From [Clostridium] asparagiforme DSM 15981 (GTDB taxonomy: Bacteria > Bacillota > Clostridia > Lachnospirales > Lachnospiraceae), in NCBI GenBank assembly GCA_025149125.1, contig CP102272.1, forward strand, positions 3,286,001-3,350,000: a DNA stretch of 64,000 nucleotides, in the 5' to 3' direction. Below are positions 18,112 to 26,368 of the stretch, in pieces. The position numbers and the translations under genes are program-made. The number at the start of each line of letters is the position of its first letter. Position 1 is the first letter of the stretch. The notes under the pieces are model-generated. The model did not search any database and had not been told where the DNA came from. It saw only the letters and a list, made by a program, of their open reading frames with translations.

Positions 18112-19173
18112 ATGGCAATTTCAAAGGAATTATTCGGGCAGATGCCCGACAAAACGGAAGTGTACAAGTACACCCTGACCAACAGTCACGGGGTTTCGGC
18201 CGCTTTTATCACCCTGGGCGCAGTGTGGGTTTCCATGCTGGTGCCCGGCCGGGACGGACAGATGGCGGACGTAGTGCTGGGCTATGACGATCTGGACAGC
18301 TACCTTAAAAACCCGCCCCATTTCGGAGCGCCCATCGGCCGCAACGCCAACCGCATCGGCGGGGCGGTGATCACCATCGGCGGGAAGGATTACCCCCTGG
18401 AGGCCAATAATGGCCCCAATAACCTTCACAGCGGTCCGGATTTCTACCACAGCCGCCTGTGGGACTGCAGGGCGTCTGAGACGGCCGGGGGGAGCCGCCT
18501 GGACTTTTCGCTGGAAAGCCCGGACGGGGACCAGGGATACCCGGGAAATGCCAGGATCACGGTGAGCTACATCCTGACGGAGGACGACAGTTTGAAGCTG
18601 GAGTACCGCATGGTCAGCGACGCGGACACGGTGGCCAATTTTACTAATCACAGCTACTTCAACCTTGCGGGGCACGGCTGCCCGGACATTTTAAAGCAGC
18701 AGGTCTGGATCAACGCCTCCCACTACACTCCGGCGGACGAGGTTTCCATTCCCACCGGAGAGATCGCGCCGGTGGCGGGAACGCCCATGGACTTCACGGA
18801 GATGAAGGAGATCGGAAGGGATATCGGCGAGCCCTTTGAGGCGCTGGTGCTGGGAAAGGGGTATGACCACAACTGGGTGCTGGACCACCCGGAGGGAGAA
18901 CTGTCCCTGGCTGCCAAGGCCTATGACCCGGAGAGCGGCCGGATGATGGAGGTCTACACGGATCTGCCGGGAATGCAGTTCTATACGGCGAATTTCCTCA
19001 CGGACGAACTGCCCGGCAAGGGCGGCGCGGTATACGGTTACCGCCATGCGTACTGCTTTGAGACGCAGTATTATCCGGATGCGGTGCACAAGGCCCAGTT
19101 TCCATCCCCGCTGCTGAAAGCGGGCGATACCTGCCACACGGTGACGGTATATAAATTTACCGTAACAGTTTAG
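18112..19173 (+). CDS. galM: galactose mutarotase (aldose 1-epimerase), 3' end remodelled by a MITE
   Basis: A 353-residue sugar epimerase interconverting alpha and beta anomers of hexoses. Family motifs are APIGRNANRIGG, NLHSGPDFYHSRLW, FTNHSYFNLAG with a catalytic His, and YCFETQYYPDAVH. GGAGAAGGAG at 18091-18100 sets the start at ATG 18112. Its last three sense codons and the TAG stop lie inside the small mobile element at 19162-19264. Removing the element and one copy of the 8-bp duplication gives an uninterrupted end reading YKFTTE then TAA (19279-19281), so the present tail YKFTVTV is insertion-derived. The alteration is at the extreme C-terminus, and the enzyme is probably still functional. 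Confidence 0.93.
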   Translation: MAISKELFGQMPDKTEVYKYTLTNSHGVSAAFITLGAVWVSMLVPGRDGQMADVVLGYDDLDSYLKNPPHFGAPIGRNANRIGGAVITIGGKDYPLEANNGPNNLHSGPDFYHSRLWDCRASETAGGSRLDFSLESPDGDQGYPGNARITVSYILTEDDSLKLEYRMVSDADTVANFTNHSYFNLAGHGCPDILKQQVWINASHYTPADEVSIPTGEIAPVAGTPMDFTEMKEIGRDIGEPFEALVLGKGYDHNWVLDHPEGELSLAAKAYDPESGRMMEVYTDLPGMQFYTANFLTDELPGKGGAVYGYRHAYCFETQYYPDAVHKAQFPSPLLKAGDTCHTVTVYKFTVTV

Positions 19174-19264
19174 ACGGCCAGAAAATTGGCGCGGTAAGCC
19201 GCGTCAAGCTCGCTTGTAAGCGGGTTTCCACGCCAATTTTCACATCGGATGTCTGAACTGTTAC
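19162..19264. mobile_element. 103-bp MITE with IS66-like ends and 8-bp target duplication (copy A)
   Basis: Terminal inverted repeats are GTAACAGTTTAGAC (left) and, read inward from the right, GTAACAGTTCAGAC: 13 of 14 match. Perfect 8-bp direct repeats AATTTACC flank it (19154-19161 and 19265-19272). Inside, 11-bp arms GAAAATTGGCG/CGCCAATTTTC (19181-19191, 19231-19241) make a further palindrome. It has no coding capacity. GTAA ends and 8-bp duplications are characteristic of the IS66 family, so an IS66-type transposase probably mobilised it; no such gene is in the window. A related copy lies in inverted orientation after htrA. Confidence 0.85.
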
Positions 19265-19289
19265 AATTTACCACAGAATAACGTTCGGA

Positions 19290-19334
19290 AAAGGTCCCGC
19301 CTGCGCGGTTTAAAAGCCGCGGGGCGGGACCTTT
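19290..19334 (+). terminator. strong hairpin after galM
   Basis: Perfect 12-bp arms AAAGGTCCCGCC (19290-19301) and GGCGGGACCTTT (19323-19334), with additional CGCGG/CCGCG pairing inside. The T run is short (CTTT), so it may act as a terminator in either direction. It lies beyond the ancestral galM stop and before the topB promoter. Confidence 0.6.
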
Positions 19335-19370
19335 GCGCCGTGGTTCAGACAATCGTAAAACAATTTTTCG

Positions 19371-19399
19371 TTGTCAGCCGGGAGGTTTGATGGTATACT
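19371..19399 (+). promoter_or_regulatory. sigma-A promoter for topB
   Basis: TTGTCA (19371-19376), a 17-bp spacer and TATACT (19394-19399), about 55 bp before the topB start codon. Confidence 0.68.
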
Positions 19400-19454
19400 G
19401 ATAGATACGTGTCCGGCCTTTGGGGGCCGGAACCAGCAGAAAATGAGGGATTCG

Positions 19455-21581
19455 ATGTCAAAAGCATTATACATAGCGGAAAAACCCAGCGTAGCCCAGC
19501 AGTTTGCGGAAGCCCTAAAGATCCGCGGACGGCGGGGCGACGGCTATATTGAGTCGGAGGAGGCCGTCGTCACCTGGTGCGTGGGCCATTTGGTAACCAT
19601 GAGTTACCCGGAGGCCTATGATCCCAAGTACAAGCGGTGGAGCATCGGCACGCTGCCGTTTTTGCCCAGGGAATTCAAGTATGAGGTGATCGGAAACGTC
19701 TCCAAACAGTTTCAGATCGTCAAAGGGTTATTAAACCGGCCGGATGTGGATACAATCTATGTATGTACGGACTCCGGGCGGGAGGGAGAATACATCTACC
19801 GGCTGGTGGCCCAGTTAGCCGGAGTAAAGGATAAGAAGCAGAAGCGGGTGTGGATCGACTCCCAGACCGAGGAGGAGATTCTGCGGGGAATCCGGGAGGC
19901 AAAGGATGAGACAGAGTACGACAACCTGTCCGCCTCCGCCTATCTGCGGGCCAAGGAGGACTACCTGATGGGGATCAATTTCTCCCGGGCCCTCACCCTG
20001 AAATACGGCCCGGTCATGGCAAATTATCTGCGGGAGCGCTACACCGTGCTGTCCGTGGGCCGGGTTATGACCTGCGTGCTGGGGATGGTGGTGCGGCGGG
20101 AGCGGGAGATCCGAGATTTTGTGAAAACGCCCTTCTACCGGGTGATCGGAGCCTTTGAGGCCCCCGCCCAGCCGGAGCCGGTGCCCTTTGAGGCGGAGTG
20201 GAAGGCGGTGGAGAGGTCGGCCTACTTCGGCACGCCCTTCCTCTACAAGGAGAACGGTTTCAAGGAGCGAAAGACCGCCGAGGAGCTGATCGCCAAACTG
20301 AGAGCCAATCCGCCTATGACGGCCGCGGTGGCCGCCAAGGAGAAAAAGAAGGAGACCAAGAACCCGCCCCTGCTCTACAACCTGGCGGAGTTGCAGAACG
20401 ACTGTTCCAAGATGTTCAAGATCAGCCCGGACGAGGCTTTGAAGGTGGTTCAGGAGCTCTACGAGCGCAAGATGGTGACCTACCCCAGAACCGACGCCAG
20501 GGTGCTCTCCACGGCCGTGGCCAAGGAGATTCACAAAAACATCGGGGGGCTGAAAAATTACGGACCCATGGCGGAATACGCGGCCGAGGTGCTGGCTTCG
20601 GGCAGCTACAAGGGCATCGCAAAGACTCGCTATGTCAACGATAAACAGATTACGGACCACTACGCCATCGTGCCCACCGGGCAGGGACTGGGCAATTTGA
20701 GAAGCCTGCCGCCCCTGTCGGAGAAGGTTTATCAGGTGATCTGCCGCCGTTTTTTGAGTATCTTTTACCCGGCGGCTATTTACCAGAAGTACAGTCTGGA
20801 GCTGGAGCGGGAGAAGGAGCATTTCTTCGCCAACTTTAAGGTTTTAGATCAGCCCGGATATCTGAAGGTGGCGGATGTGAACCTGGCTAAAAAGGCCGCC
20901 GTGGAGGAAACCCTGGCCGAGGAGCCGCCGGCTGGGGAGAAGGAGACCGCGGAAGGCGGGGGAGAACCCGGCGGACAGCCTGTGAACACCGCGCCGAAAA
21001 AGGCGGTCAGCCAGGAAGCGCTGCTCCAGATGCTTGCGAAATTGAAAAAAGGTGATATACTAACCTTGGCGGATTTGTTCATCAAAGAGGGCGAGACCTC
21101 GCCGCCCAAGCGCTACACCTCCGGTTCCATGATCCTGGCCATGGAGAACGCGGGCCAGCTGATCGAGGACGAGGAGCTGCGGGCCCAGATCAAGGGCAGC
21201 GGCATCGGCACCAGCGCAACCAGGGCGGAGATTTTGAAAAAGCTGTTCAACATCAACTACCTGGCCCTGAACAAGAAAACCCAGGTGATCACGCCCGCGC
21301 TGCTGGGGGAGATGGTCTACGACGTGGTGGACAATTCCATCCGCCAGCTGCTGAACCCGGATTTGACGGCCAGCTGGGAGAAGGGCCTGACCTACGTGGC
21401 GGAGGGGACCATCACCCCGGACGAGTACATGCAGAAGCTGGAGCGCTTTGTGGCGGGGCGAACCGTCAATGTGATCCGGATGGACAATCAGTATCACATG
21501 CGGCAGTTTTTTGACCGGGCGGCCGCCTACTACAACCCCAAAGCCGGAAAGTCCAGGACAGGCACCTCAAAACAGGAATAA
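19455..21581 (+). CDS. topB: DNA topoisomerase III (type IA)
   Basis: A 708-residue type IA topoisomerase that passes single strands and decatenates replication or recombination intermediates. The TOPRIM domain is at the N-terminus (LYIAEKPSVAQQFA, YVCTDSGREGEYIYR). SVGRVMTCVLG follows, and the catalytic tyrosine is Tyr343 in MVTYPRTDARVLS. GIGTSATRAEILKKL is in the C-terminal half. An insert of low complexity rich in Glu, Pro and Gly (near residues 490-520) precedes it. GAGGGA just upstream favours ATG 19455 over ATG 19443. There is no zinc-ribbon tail, as is usual for TopB. Confidence 0.92.
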   Translation: MSKALYIAEKPSVAQQFAEALKIRGRRGDGYIESEEAVVTWCVGHLVTMSYPEAYDPKYKRWSIGTLPFLPREFKYEVIGNVSKQFQIVKGLLNRPDVDTIYVCTDSGREGEYIYRLVAQLAGVKDKKQKRVWIDSQTEEEILRGIREAKDETEYDNLSASAYLRAKEDYLMGINFSRALTLKYGPVMANYLRERYTVLSVGRVMTCVLGMVVRREREIRDFVKTPFYRVIGAFEAPAQPEPVPFEAEWKAVERSAYFGTPFLYKENGFKERKTAEELIAKLRANPPMTAAVAAKEKKKETKNPPLLYNLAELQNDCSKMFKISPDEALKVVQELYERKMVTYPRTDARVLSTAVAKEIHKNIGGLKNYGPMAEYAAEVLASGSYKGIAKTRYVNDKQITDHYAIVPTGQGLGNLRSLPPLSEKVYQVICRRFLSIFYPAAIYQKYSLELEREKEHFFANFKVLDQPGYLKVADVNLAKKAAVEETLAEEPPAGEKETAEGGGEPGGQPVNTAPKKAVSQEALLQMLAKLKKGDILTLADLFIKEGETSPPKRYTSGSMILAMENAGQLIEDEELRAQIKGSGIGTSATRAEILKKLFNINYLALNKKTQVITPALLGEMVYDVVDNSIRQLLNPDLTASWEKGLTYVAEGTITPDEYMQKLERFVAGRTVNVIRMDNQYHMRQFFDRAAAYYNPKAGKSRTGTSKQE

Positions 21582-21631
21582 CAGCGGCGCGGTTTTCCGC
21601 CCGCCAGTATTTATAAAAAAGGAGAACCATC

Positions 21632-22381
21632 ATGAAATTAGAAGAGATGAAGATTACAGAGCTGTTTGATACCAGCCACACCATTGCGGCCCGTCTGTTT
21701 GAGGGCAAAACCTATCCGTGGGAAGTTCTGGCCGACCTTGGCAGCTTTATCGAGCAGCTGGGCGCCACCCTGCCGGAGAAGGAGTACCGCAAGATCGGAA
21801 AGAATATCTGGGTGCACAGAACCGCCAGAATGGCCCCCACCATCGCGCTCGGCGGACCGGCCATCATCTGCGCCGGAGCCGACATCCGTCAGGCTGCGTT
21901 CCTGCGCGGCCGCATCATCGTGGGCGAGCGCTGCGTTGTGGGCAACTCCTGCGAGTTAAAGAACGTGATTCTCTTTGACGGCGTTCAGGTTCCCCACTAC
22001 AATTACGTGGGCGACTCCATCCTGGGCTACAAGGCTCACATGGGCGCAGGTTCCATCACGTCCAACGTGAAGTCCGACAAGACCCTGGTGATGGTTCACG
22101 CCGAGGAGGGCGACCAGGAGACCGGCTTAAAGAAGTTCGGCGCCATGCTGGGCGACGGCGTGGAGGTGGGCTGCAACAGCGTGCTCAACCCCGGAACCGT
22201 GATTGGCCGCAACACCAATGTGTATCCCTTATCCAGCGTGCGCGGCTGCGTTCCGGCGAATTCCATCTACAAAGCTAAGGACGACATCGTGATCAAGGAA
22301 GTGCGCGAGGTGGAGGAAGCGCCTGCTCCGGAGATCCCGGAGGCTGAGAAGGGCAAGAAGGGCTTAAAGGTTGTAAAGTAA
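21632..22381 (+). CDS. left-handed beta-helix (hexapeptide repeat) acyltransferase-like protein
   Basis: A 249-residue protein with a helical N-terminal 60 residues and then hexapeptide-repeat sequence (WVHRTARMAPTIALGGPAIICAGADIRQAAFL, GRIIVGERCVVGNSCELKNVILFDG), as in the C-terminal acetyltransferase half of GlmU and related sugar-nucleotide enzymes. NYVGDSILGYKAHMGAGSITSN is very like GlmU, including the Lys/Gly-rich active-site loop. There is no nucleotidyltransferase domain. The C-terminal 30 residues are Glu/Pro/Lys-rich. Its substrate is unknown; an amino-sugar or sugar-nucleotide acyl acceptor is plausible. It is followed by a strong bidirectional terminator. Confidence 0.78.
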   Translation: MKLEEMKITELFDTSHTIAARLFEGKTYPWEVLADLGSFIEQLGATLPEKEYRKIGKNIWVHRTARMAPTIALGGPAIICAGADIRQAAFLRGRIIVGERCVVGNSCELKNVILFDGVQVPHYNYVGDSILGYKAHMGAGSITSNVKSDKTLVMVHAEEGDQETGLKKFGAMLGDGVEVGCNSVLNPGTVIGRNTNVYPLSSVRGCVPANSIYKAKDDIVIKEVREVEEAPAPEIPEAEKGKKGLKVVK

Positions 22382-22389
22382 AATGTGAT

Positions 22390-22435
22390 AAAATCCCCCG
22401 GGAGCTGCCGCGTCAGGCGGTTCCCGGGGGATTTT
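22390..22435. terminator. bidirectional intrinsic terminator
   Basis: Perfect 14-bp arms AAAATCCCCCGGGA (22390-22403) and TCCCGGGGGATTTT (22422-22435). The A and T ends give a U tract in both directions. It separates the plus-strand acyltransferase-like gene from minus-strand upp. Confidence 0.88.
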
Positions 22436-22463
22436 GACTTGAATATAATTTTGCCGGATAAAG

Positions 22464-22490
22464 CGGGCCGCAGGATTTACCTGCGGCCCG
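22464..22490 (-). terminator. hairpin downstream of upp
   Basis: Perfect 11-bp arms CGGGCCGCAGG (22464-22474) and CCTGCGGCCCG (22480-22490) with a 5-nt loop, 40 bp after the upp stop. The following T run on the minus strand is weak (CTTTAT). Confidence 0.55.
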
Positions 22491-22529
22491 ATGACGGTAT
22501 GCCCGGCTTTTGACAGCCCGGAGCTTGAT

Positions 22530-23159
22530 TTATTTTGTGCCGAAGATGCGGTCGCCGGCATCGCCCAGACCGGGGCAGATGTAAGCGTTCTCGTTCAGGC
22601 AGCGGTCCAGATGGCCGATGTAAATCTGCACGTCCGGATGAGCCTCGTGGAGCCGCTTTAAGCCTTCGGGAGCAGCGATGATGGACATGAACTTGATCCG
22701 CTTGCCGCCGTGCTCCTTGATGAAATCCACGGCAGCCACGCCGGACCCGCCCGTAGCCAGCATGGGATCGGTGACGATGATGGTGCGCTGCTCGATGGGG
22801 TTGGGAAGCTTGCAGTAATACTCGTGGGGCTCGTGGGTCACCTCGTCGCGGTAAAGTCCGATGTGTCCGACCTTGGCGCTGGGAACCAGGGCCAGGATGC
22901 CGTTTACCATACCCAGGCCTGCGCGGAGGATGGGCACCACGGCCAGTTTGCGGCCGGCGATCATGGGAGTCTCACATGTCTCGATGGGAGTTTCCACGGT
23001 CACATCCTCCACCGGGAGATCGCGCAGGGCCTCGTAGCCCATCAGCATGGCGATCTCCTCGATCAGGGCGCGGAACTCGTTGGTGCCGGTGTTCTTGTTG
23101 CGCAGAATGGAAATCTTGTGCTGGATTAACGGGTGGTCAAAGATCATTACGTTTTCCAT
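22530..23159 (-). CDS. upp: uracil phosphoribosyltransferase
   Basis: A 209-residue cytosolic salvage enzyme forming UMP from uracil and PRPP. Length is typical. Motifs are the N-terminal [34 protein letters not shown], the PRPP loop [11 protein letters not shown] and the uracil-site [16 protein letters not shown]. It has its own promoter just beyond the stop codon of the neighbouring minus-strand gene, and an AGGAG ribosome site. Confidence 0.96.
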   Translation of the reverse strand: MENVMIFDHPLIQHKISILRNKNTGTNEFRALIEEIAMLMGYEALRDLPVEDVTVETPIETCETPMIAGRKLAVVPILRAGLGMVNGILALVPSAKVGHIGLYRDEVTHEPHEYYCKLPNPIEQRTIIVTDPMLATGGSGVAAVDFIKEHGGKRIKFMSIIAAPEGLKRLHEAHPDVQIYIGHLDRCLNENAYICPGLGDAGDRIFGTK

Positions 23160-23196
23160 GATAATAACTGCTCCTTTATCTGTTAGAATTATAACT

Positions 23197-23225
23197 ATTA
23201 TAGCTCAGGCGTAATCAGATGGCAA
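23197..23225 (-). promoter_or_regulatory. sigma-A promoter for upp
   Basis: On the minus strand TTGCCA (23220-23225), a 17-bp spacer and TATAAT (23197-23202), ending about 38 bp before the start codon. The -35 box begins one base after the stop of the preceding gene. Confidence 0.72.
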
Positions 23226-23226
23226 C

Positions 23227-24054
23227 CTATTTGGTGGAAGGATCAAAGGTAACAATGACATAATCGCCCAGGGCGTGGGGAACCGGGAGAGAAAAGCAGA
23301 CGGTTCCGCGCTTTTCATAGCTGAAGGACTCCGGCCACTTGTCCGCCGATGCCAGAGGGAAGTCCGCGTTGTTGAAGATCTCGGTCAGCTGTTCCAGCGT
23401 CAGGGTGCTGCGGTACTCCAGCACCGCCTTGGCCTCCTCGGCCGACAGCCCGGCGAACTCCACATCCTCGCTGAGCACGTAACCCGCCATGGTGTAGGCG
23501 TCGGTGAAATCGCTGAAGCCCAGATCCAGCGCCTGGCTCAAATTCACGGTGTTGGCGTAAAACACGTTCACGGGGTGAGCCGCGCCCTCCGCCGAATAGG
23601 TTCCGGTGTAGGTGGCGGTCAACCGCTTGCGGTCCACGGAGATAACCTCGCACTTGACGGACAGCGCATCCTTGCTCTCATCCACGCCCACGGCCTTGAT
23701 ATAGGAGAGGGCGTTGTTCTTGAGGAGCTCGTTGACCTTGGCCTGCATACCGGCATCGTCCATCTTATCCACGACCGGATATTGGATCGACACCTTACCG
23801 TTTGTGTAGGTCTCCAGGGTGGCCGTCACGCTGGTGGCGGTTCCCGCGTCGTCAGGCGTTTTCTCCGCCGCAGTAGGTGCCTCGGTGGTGACCGCCTGGG
23901 TGGTGGGAGCCATGGTCTCGGTGGGGGCTTCCGTGTGAATGGTGGAGATATCCAGCTTGTCCGGGGTTTTCTGCAAGGTCAGGCCGATGGCCACGCCTCC
24001 GATGACGATGGCAGCCGCGGCTGCTCCGATCAAAACTTTCTGGGGTGTATTCAT
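23227..24054 (-). CDS. membrane-anchored DUF4163/DUF3298-like protein
   Basis: A 275-residue exported protein. It begins with an uncleaved-looking N-terminal helix (VLIGAAAAAIVIGGVAIGLTL, residues 7-27), followed by a Thr/Pro/Glu-rich linker (28-75) and a globular domain. The domain's pattern (GKVSIQYPVVDKMDDAGMQAKVNELLKNNA and then LTATYTGTYSAEGAAHPVNVFYANTVNL) fits the DUF4163 plus DUF3298 pair seen in PdaC and RsiV-type proteins. No catalytic deacetylase domain is attached. It may bind peptidoglycan or a host factor at the cell surface, but its role is unknown. The start is supported by AGGAGGAAT upstream. Confidence 0.75.
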   Translation of the reverse strand: MNTPQKVLIGAAAAAIVIGGVAIGLTLQKTPDKLDISTIHTEAPTETMAPTTQAVTTEAPTAAEKTPDDAGTATSVTATLETYTNGKVSIQYPVVDKMDDAGMQAKVNELLKNNALSYIKAVGVDESKDALSVKCEVISVDRKRLTATYTGTYSAEGAAHPVNVFYANTVNLSQALDLGFSDFTDAYTMAGYVLSEDVEFAGLSAEEAKAVLEYRSTLTLEQLTEIFNNADFPLASADKWPESFSYEKRGTVCFSLPVPHALGDYVIVTFDPSTK

Positions 24055-24437
24055 ATGTAATTCCTCCTTTTCTTTCGCAGGGACTGACGCGTACGGGCGC
24101 AGGGTTTGACTCTATTTTTCTATAGTATATGAAACATTCATGGACGGATTTTGAAGAAAAACTTACAAATTCTCTAAGATGCGTTTCCGTCCCCTGTAAG
24201 ATGATATCATTGTTCCGCCGGAAGATCAAGGAGAACGGCGGACCGACCTATAAGTTTTCTCCTATGATTTACATAAACATATTTGTAATTGCAATCAATT
24301 TGCCCTTATGTTATGATCCCATTAACGGAATATTCACGGCGAATTTACAAAAAATATATATTCTTTATACATATTTTATATTCGCCTGCTATTCTGAACT
24401 GCATCTAACGAAAATTATATTTATGGAGGGGAAATTT
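24055..24437. other. AT-rich divergent intergenic region
   Basis: This 383-bp gap separates the divergent DUF4163-like and 2HCT transporter genes. It holds the transporter promoter and a leader of about 115 nt. GGCGAAT/ATTCGCC arms (24338-24344, 24380-24386) enclose a 35-nt AT-only-like stretch just after the predicted start. It is much more AT-rich than its flanks. Confidence 0.6.
24289..24317 (+). promoter_or_regulatory. sigma-A promoter for the 2HCT transporter
   Basis: TTGCAA (24289-24294), a 17-bp spacer and TATGAT (24312-24317), followed by a leader of roughly 115 nt before the ATG at 24438. Confidence 0.62.
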
Positions 24438-25739
24438 ATGTCTGAAGAAACAAAAGTAGTAAAACCCTATGGACTCCAGTGGTGGCTCTGCGGCGCGATC
24501 ATGCTCATTGTCATTGCGGCGGCGGCGACCGGCGCACTGTCAACGGATCTGGCCGGTTCCTTTGCCCTGATGCTGTCCATCGGTATCCTTTGCAATGAGA
24601 TCGGCGAGCGCATTCCGTTCTGGAACAGCTATGTGGGCGGCGGCCTGGTGCTGGCATTCCTGGTATCCGCATTCCTGTTCACCTACAACGTAATTCCGCA
24701 GAAGTACGCGGACGCCATGATCATGGTGATGGACGAGGCGGACTTCCTGTCCTTCTTTATCATCTTCCTGATCACCGGTTCCATTCTCGCCCTGGACCGC
24801 AAGCTGTTAATCCGCTCCTTCGCAGGTTACATCCCCGCGATCTTCGGCGGCCTGCTGGGCGCCGGCGTGCTGGGAATCCTGGCTGGACTGATCTTTGGGG
24901 TTTCCCCCACCAATGTTATGTTAAAGTATGTGCTTCCCGTTATGGGCGGCGGAAACGGCGCAGGCGCGGTGCCGTTAAGCCAGATTTATGAGACCGTCAC
25001 CGGCGACGCGGCGGCCAATTATTATTCCTTTGCAATCACGATCCTGACCATCGCCAATATTTTTGCCATCCTGACCGCAGCTATCCTGCGCAAGATCGGC
25101 GAGATTAAGCCCAGCTGGACCGGCAACGGAACCAACCTGATCCGCAAGGGCGGCGATTTTGCCACCGAGGACAAGAAGGTAAAAGTTTCCATGAAGGATT
25201 TGGGCGGCGCGTTTTTCCTGGCTGTAGGCTTCTACGCTCTGGGCAGACTGTTTGCAAAGGCCCTGCTTCCCACCATCGGCGGTGTTGCCATCCACCAGTT
25301 CGCTTACATGATCATTTTCGTGGCGATCGTTGCTGCCGCCGGCATTGTCCCGGACAATATCCGCGCTGCCGCCAAGAAGCTGCAGTCCTTCTTCACCACC
25401 AACCTGATCCTGATCATCATGGTAGGCGTGGGCGTTGACACCAACATCATCGAGCTGGCCAAGGCCATCACCCCCGGCAACGTGGTCATCGCTCTGGCGA
25501 TCGTAATCGGCGCTATCATTGGCTCCGCAATCGTGGGCTACCTGGTAGGCTTCTTCCCCATCGACTCCGCCATCACCGCAGGCCTCTGTATGGCCAACCG
25601 CGGCGGTTCCGGCGACCTGGCTGTTTTGGGCGCTGCCAAGAGAATGGGCCTGATCGCATACGCACAGCTTTCCTCCCGTCTGGGCGGCGGTATTGTGCTG
25701 ATCATCGGAAGTATCCTCTTTGGGGCTTTCCTGAAATAA
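24438..25739 (+). CDS. 2-hydroxycarboxylate transporter family protein (CitS/MaeN/CimH-like)
   Basis: A 433-residue, 10-12-helix membrane carrier of the 2HCT family, whose members move citrate, malate or lactate with Na+ or H+ or by exchange. The two family re-entrant-loop signatures are present: MGGGNGAGAVPLSQIY in the first half and CMANRGGSGDLAVLGAAKRMGLIAYAQLSSRLGGG in the second, each with a GGxG. The second ends in the conserved Arg region that binds the carboxylate. The start is set by GGAGGGG immediately before ATG 24438. No citrate lyase or malolactic gene is adjacent, so the exact substrate is open. Confidence 0.9.
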   Translation: MSEETKVVKPYGLQWWLCGAIMLIVIAAAATGALSTDLAGSFALMLSIGILCNEIGERIPFWNSYVGGGLVLAFLVSAFLFTYNVIPQKYADAMIMVMDEADFLSFFIIFLITGSILALDRKLLIRSFAGYIPAIFGGLLGAGVLGILAGLIFGVSPTNVMLKYVLPVMGGGNGAGAVPLSQIYETVTGDAAANYYSFAITILTIANIFAILTAAILRKIGEIKPSWTGNGTNLIRKGGDFATEDKKVKVSMKDLGGAFFLAVGFYALGRLFAKALLPTIGGVAIHQFAYMIIFVAIVAAAGIVPDNIRAAAKKLQSFFTTNLILIIMVGVGVDTNIIELAKAITPGNVVIALAIVIGAIIGSAIVGYLVGFFPIDSAITAGLCMANRGGSGDLAVLGAAKRMGLIAYAQLSSRLGGGIVLIIGSILFGAFLK

Positions 25740-25850
25740 AAAGACTGAATCATGTTGTAAAAGGCGCTCTGCGGCGGCAATATGCCCCACGGGGCGCTTC
25801 TTTAATAGAAGCAAAAGCGGATGCAGGGGGACTGCACTGGAATAAAACCA

Positions 25851-25879
25851 TTGACGAACCGCCCATCTTGTAGTATGCT
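25851..25879 (+). promoter_or_regulatory. promoter of the thiamine transport operon
   Basis: TTGACG (25851-25856), a 17-bp spacer and TATGCT (25874-25879), immediately upstream of the TPP riboswitch. Confidence 0.65.
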
Positions 25880-25895
25880 GATTACCGGAAAATAA

Positions 25896-25982
25896 AAGGG
25901 GTGCTGGAGCGATCCGGCTGAGACGAGGCGAGTCCCCGAACCCTGGAAGCTGATCTGGATAATGCCAGCGTAGTCAACTGTT
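25896..25982 (+). promoter_or_regulatory. TPP riboswitch (THI element)
   Basis: The THI-box core is clear: AGGGGTGCTGG near 25897-25907, the pyrimidine-binding GGCTGAGA at 25917-25924, and the pyrophosphate-sensing arm GCTGATCTGGATAATGCCAG with GCGTAG up to 25973. A terminator hairpin follows directly, so binding of thiamine pyrophosphate should favour termination and shut the operon off. Confidence 0.95.
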
Positions 25983-26001
25983 AAGGCCCTGCCTGTAACC
26001 G

Positions 26002-26033
26002 CCTGCCCGGAGATTTATCCGGGCAGGCTTTTT
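26002..26033 (+). terminator. riboswitch-controlled intrinsic terminator
   Basis: Arms CCTGCCCGG (26002-26010) and CCGGGCAGG (26019-26027), with an 8-nt loop and then CTTTTTAC. It is placed between the TPP aptamer and the first gene, as an expression platform should be. Confidence 0.88.
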
Positions 26034-26071
26034 ACATTACAATCATCTGAAATAGAAGAGGAGAGTCAACC

Positions 26072-26368
26072 ATGAATGCAAGCGTAGCGATCCAGTCTCT
26101 GCCGAAGGCGGACAACAACGAGGAACTGATCCGTATTGTGGACGAGGTCATTGCCTATATTAAGAGTACGGGCCTCAATTATTACGTGGGTCCTTTTGAG
26201 ACTACCATTGAAGGCGATTACGACGAACTGATGGACATTGTGAAGGAATGCCAGCACATTGCCGTGCGGGCAGGCGCGCCGTCCGTGGCCGCCTACATCA
26301 AGGTTTCCTATCATCCGGAGGGAGATGTGCTGACCATTGAAAAGAAAGTCACCAAACATCACAAGTAA
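26072..26368 (+). CDS. MTH1187/YkoF-type thiamine-binding protein
   Basis: A 98-residue protein of the MTH1187 family (a half-length relative of YkoF), a ferredoxin-like fold that binds thiamine or its pyrimidine moiety. Typical segments are VDEVIAYIKSTGLNYYVGPFETTIEG and DYDELMDIVKECQHIAV. It is the first gene after the TPP riboswitch and overlaps the start of the permease, so it belongs to the thiamine-precursor uptake system, perhaps as a cytoplasmic ligand acceptor. GAGGAGAG lies just upstream. Confidence 0.87.
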   Translation: MNASVAIQSLPKADNNEELIRIVDEVIAYIKSTGLNYYVGPFETTIEGDYDELMDIVKECQHIAVRAGAPSVAAYIKVSYHPEGDVLTIEKKVTKHHK

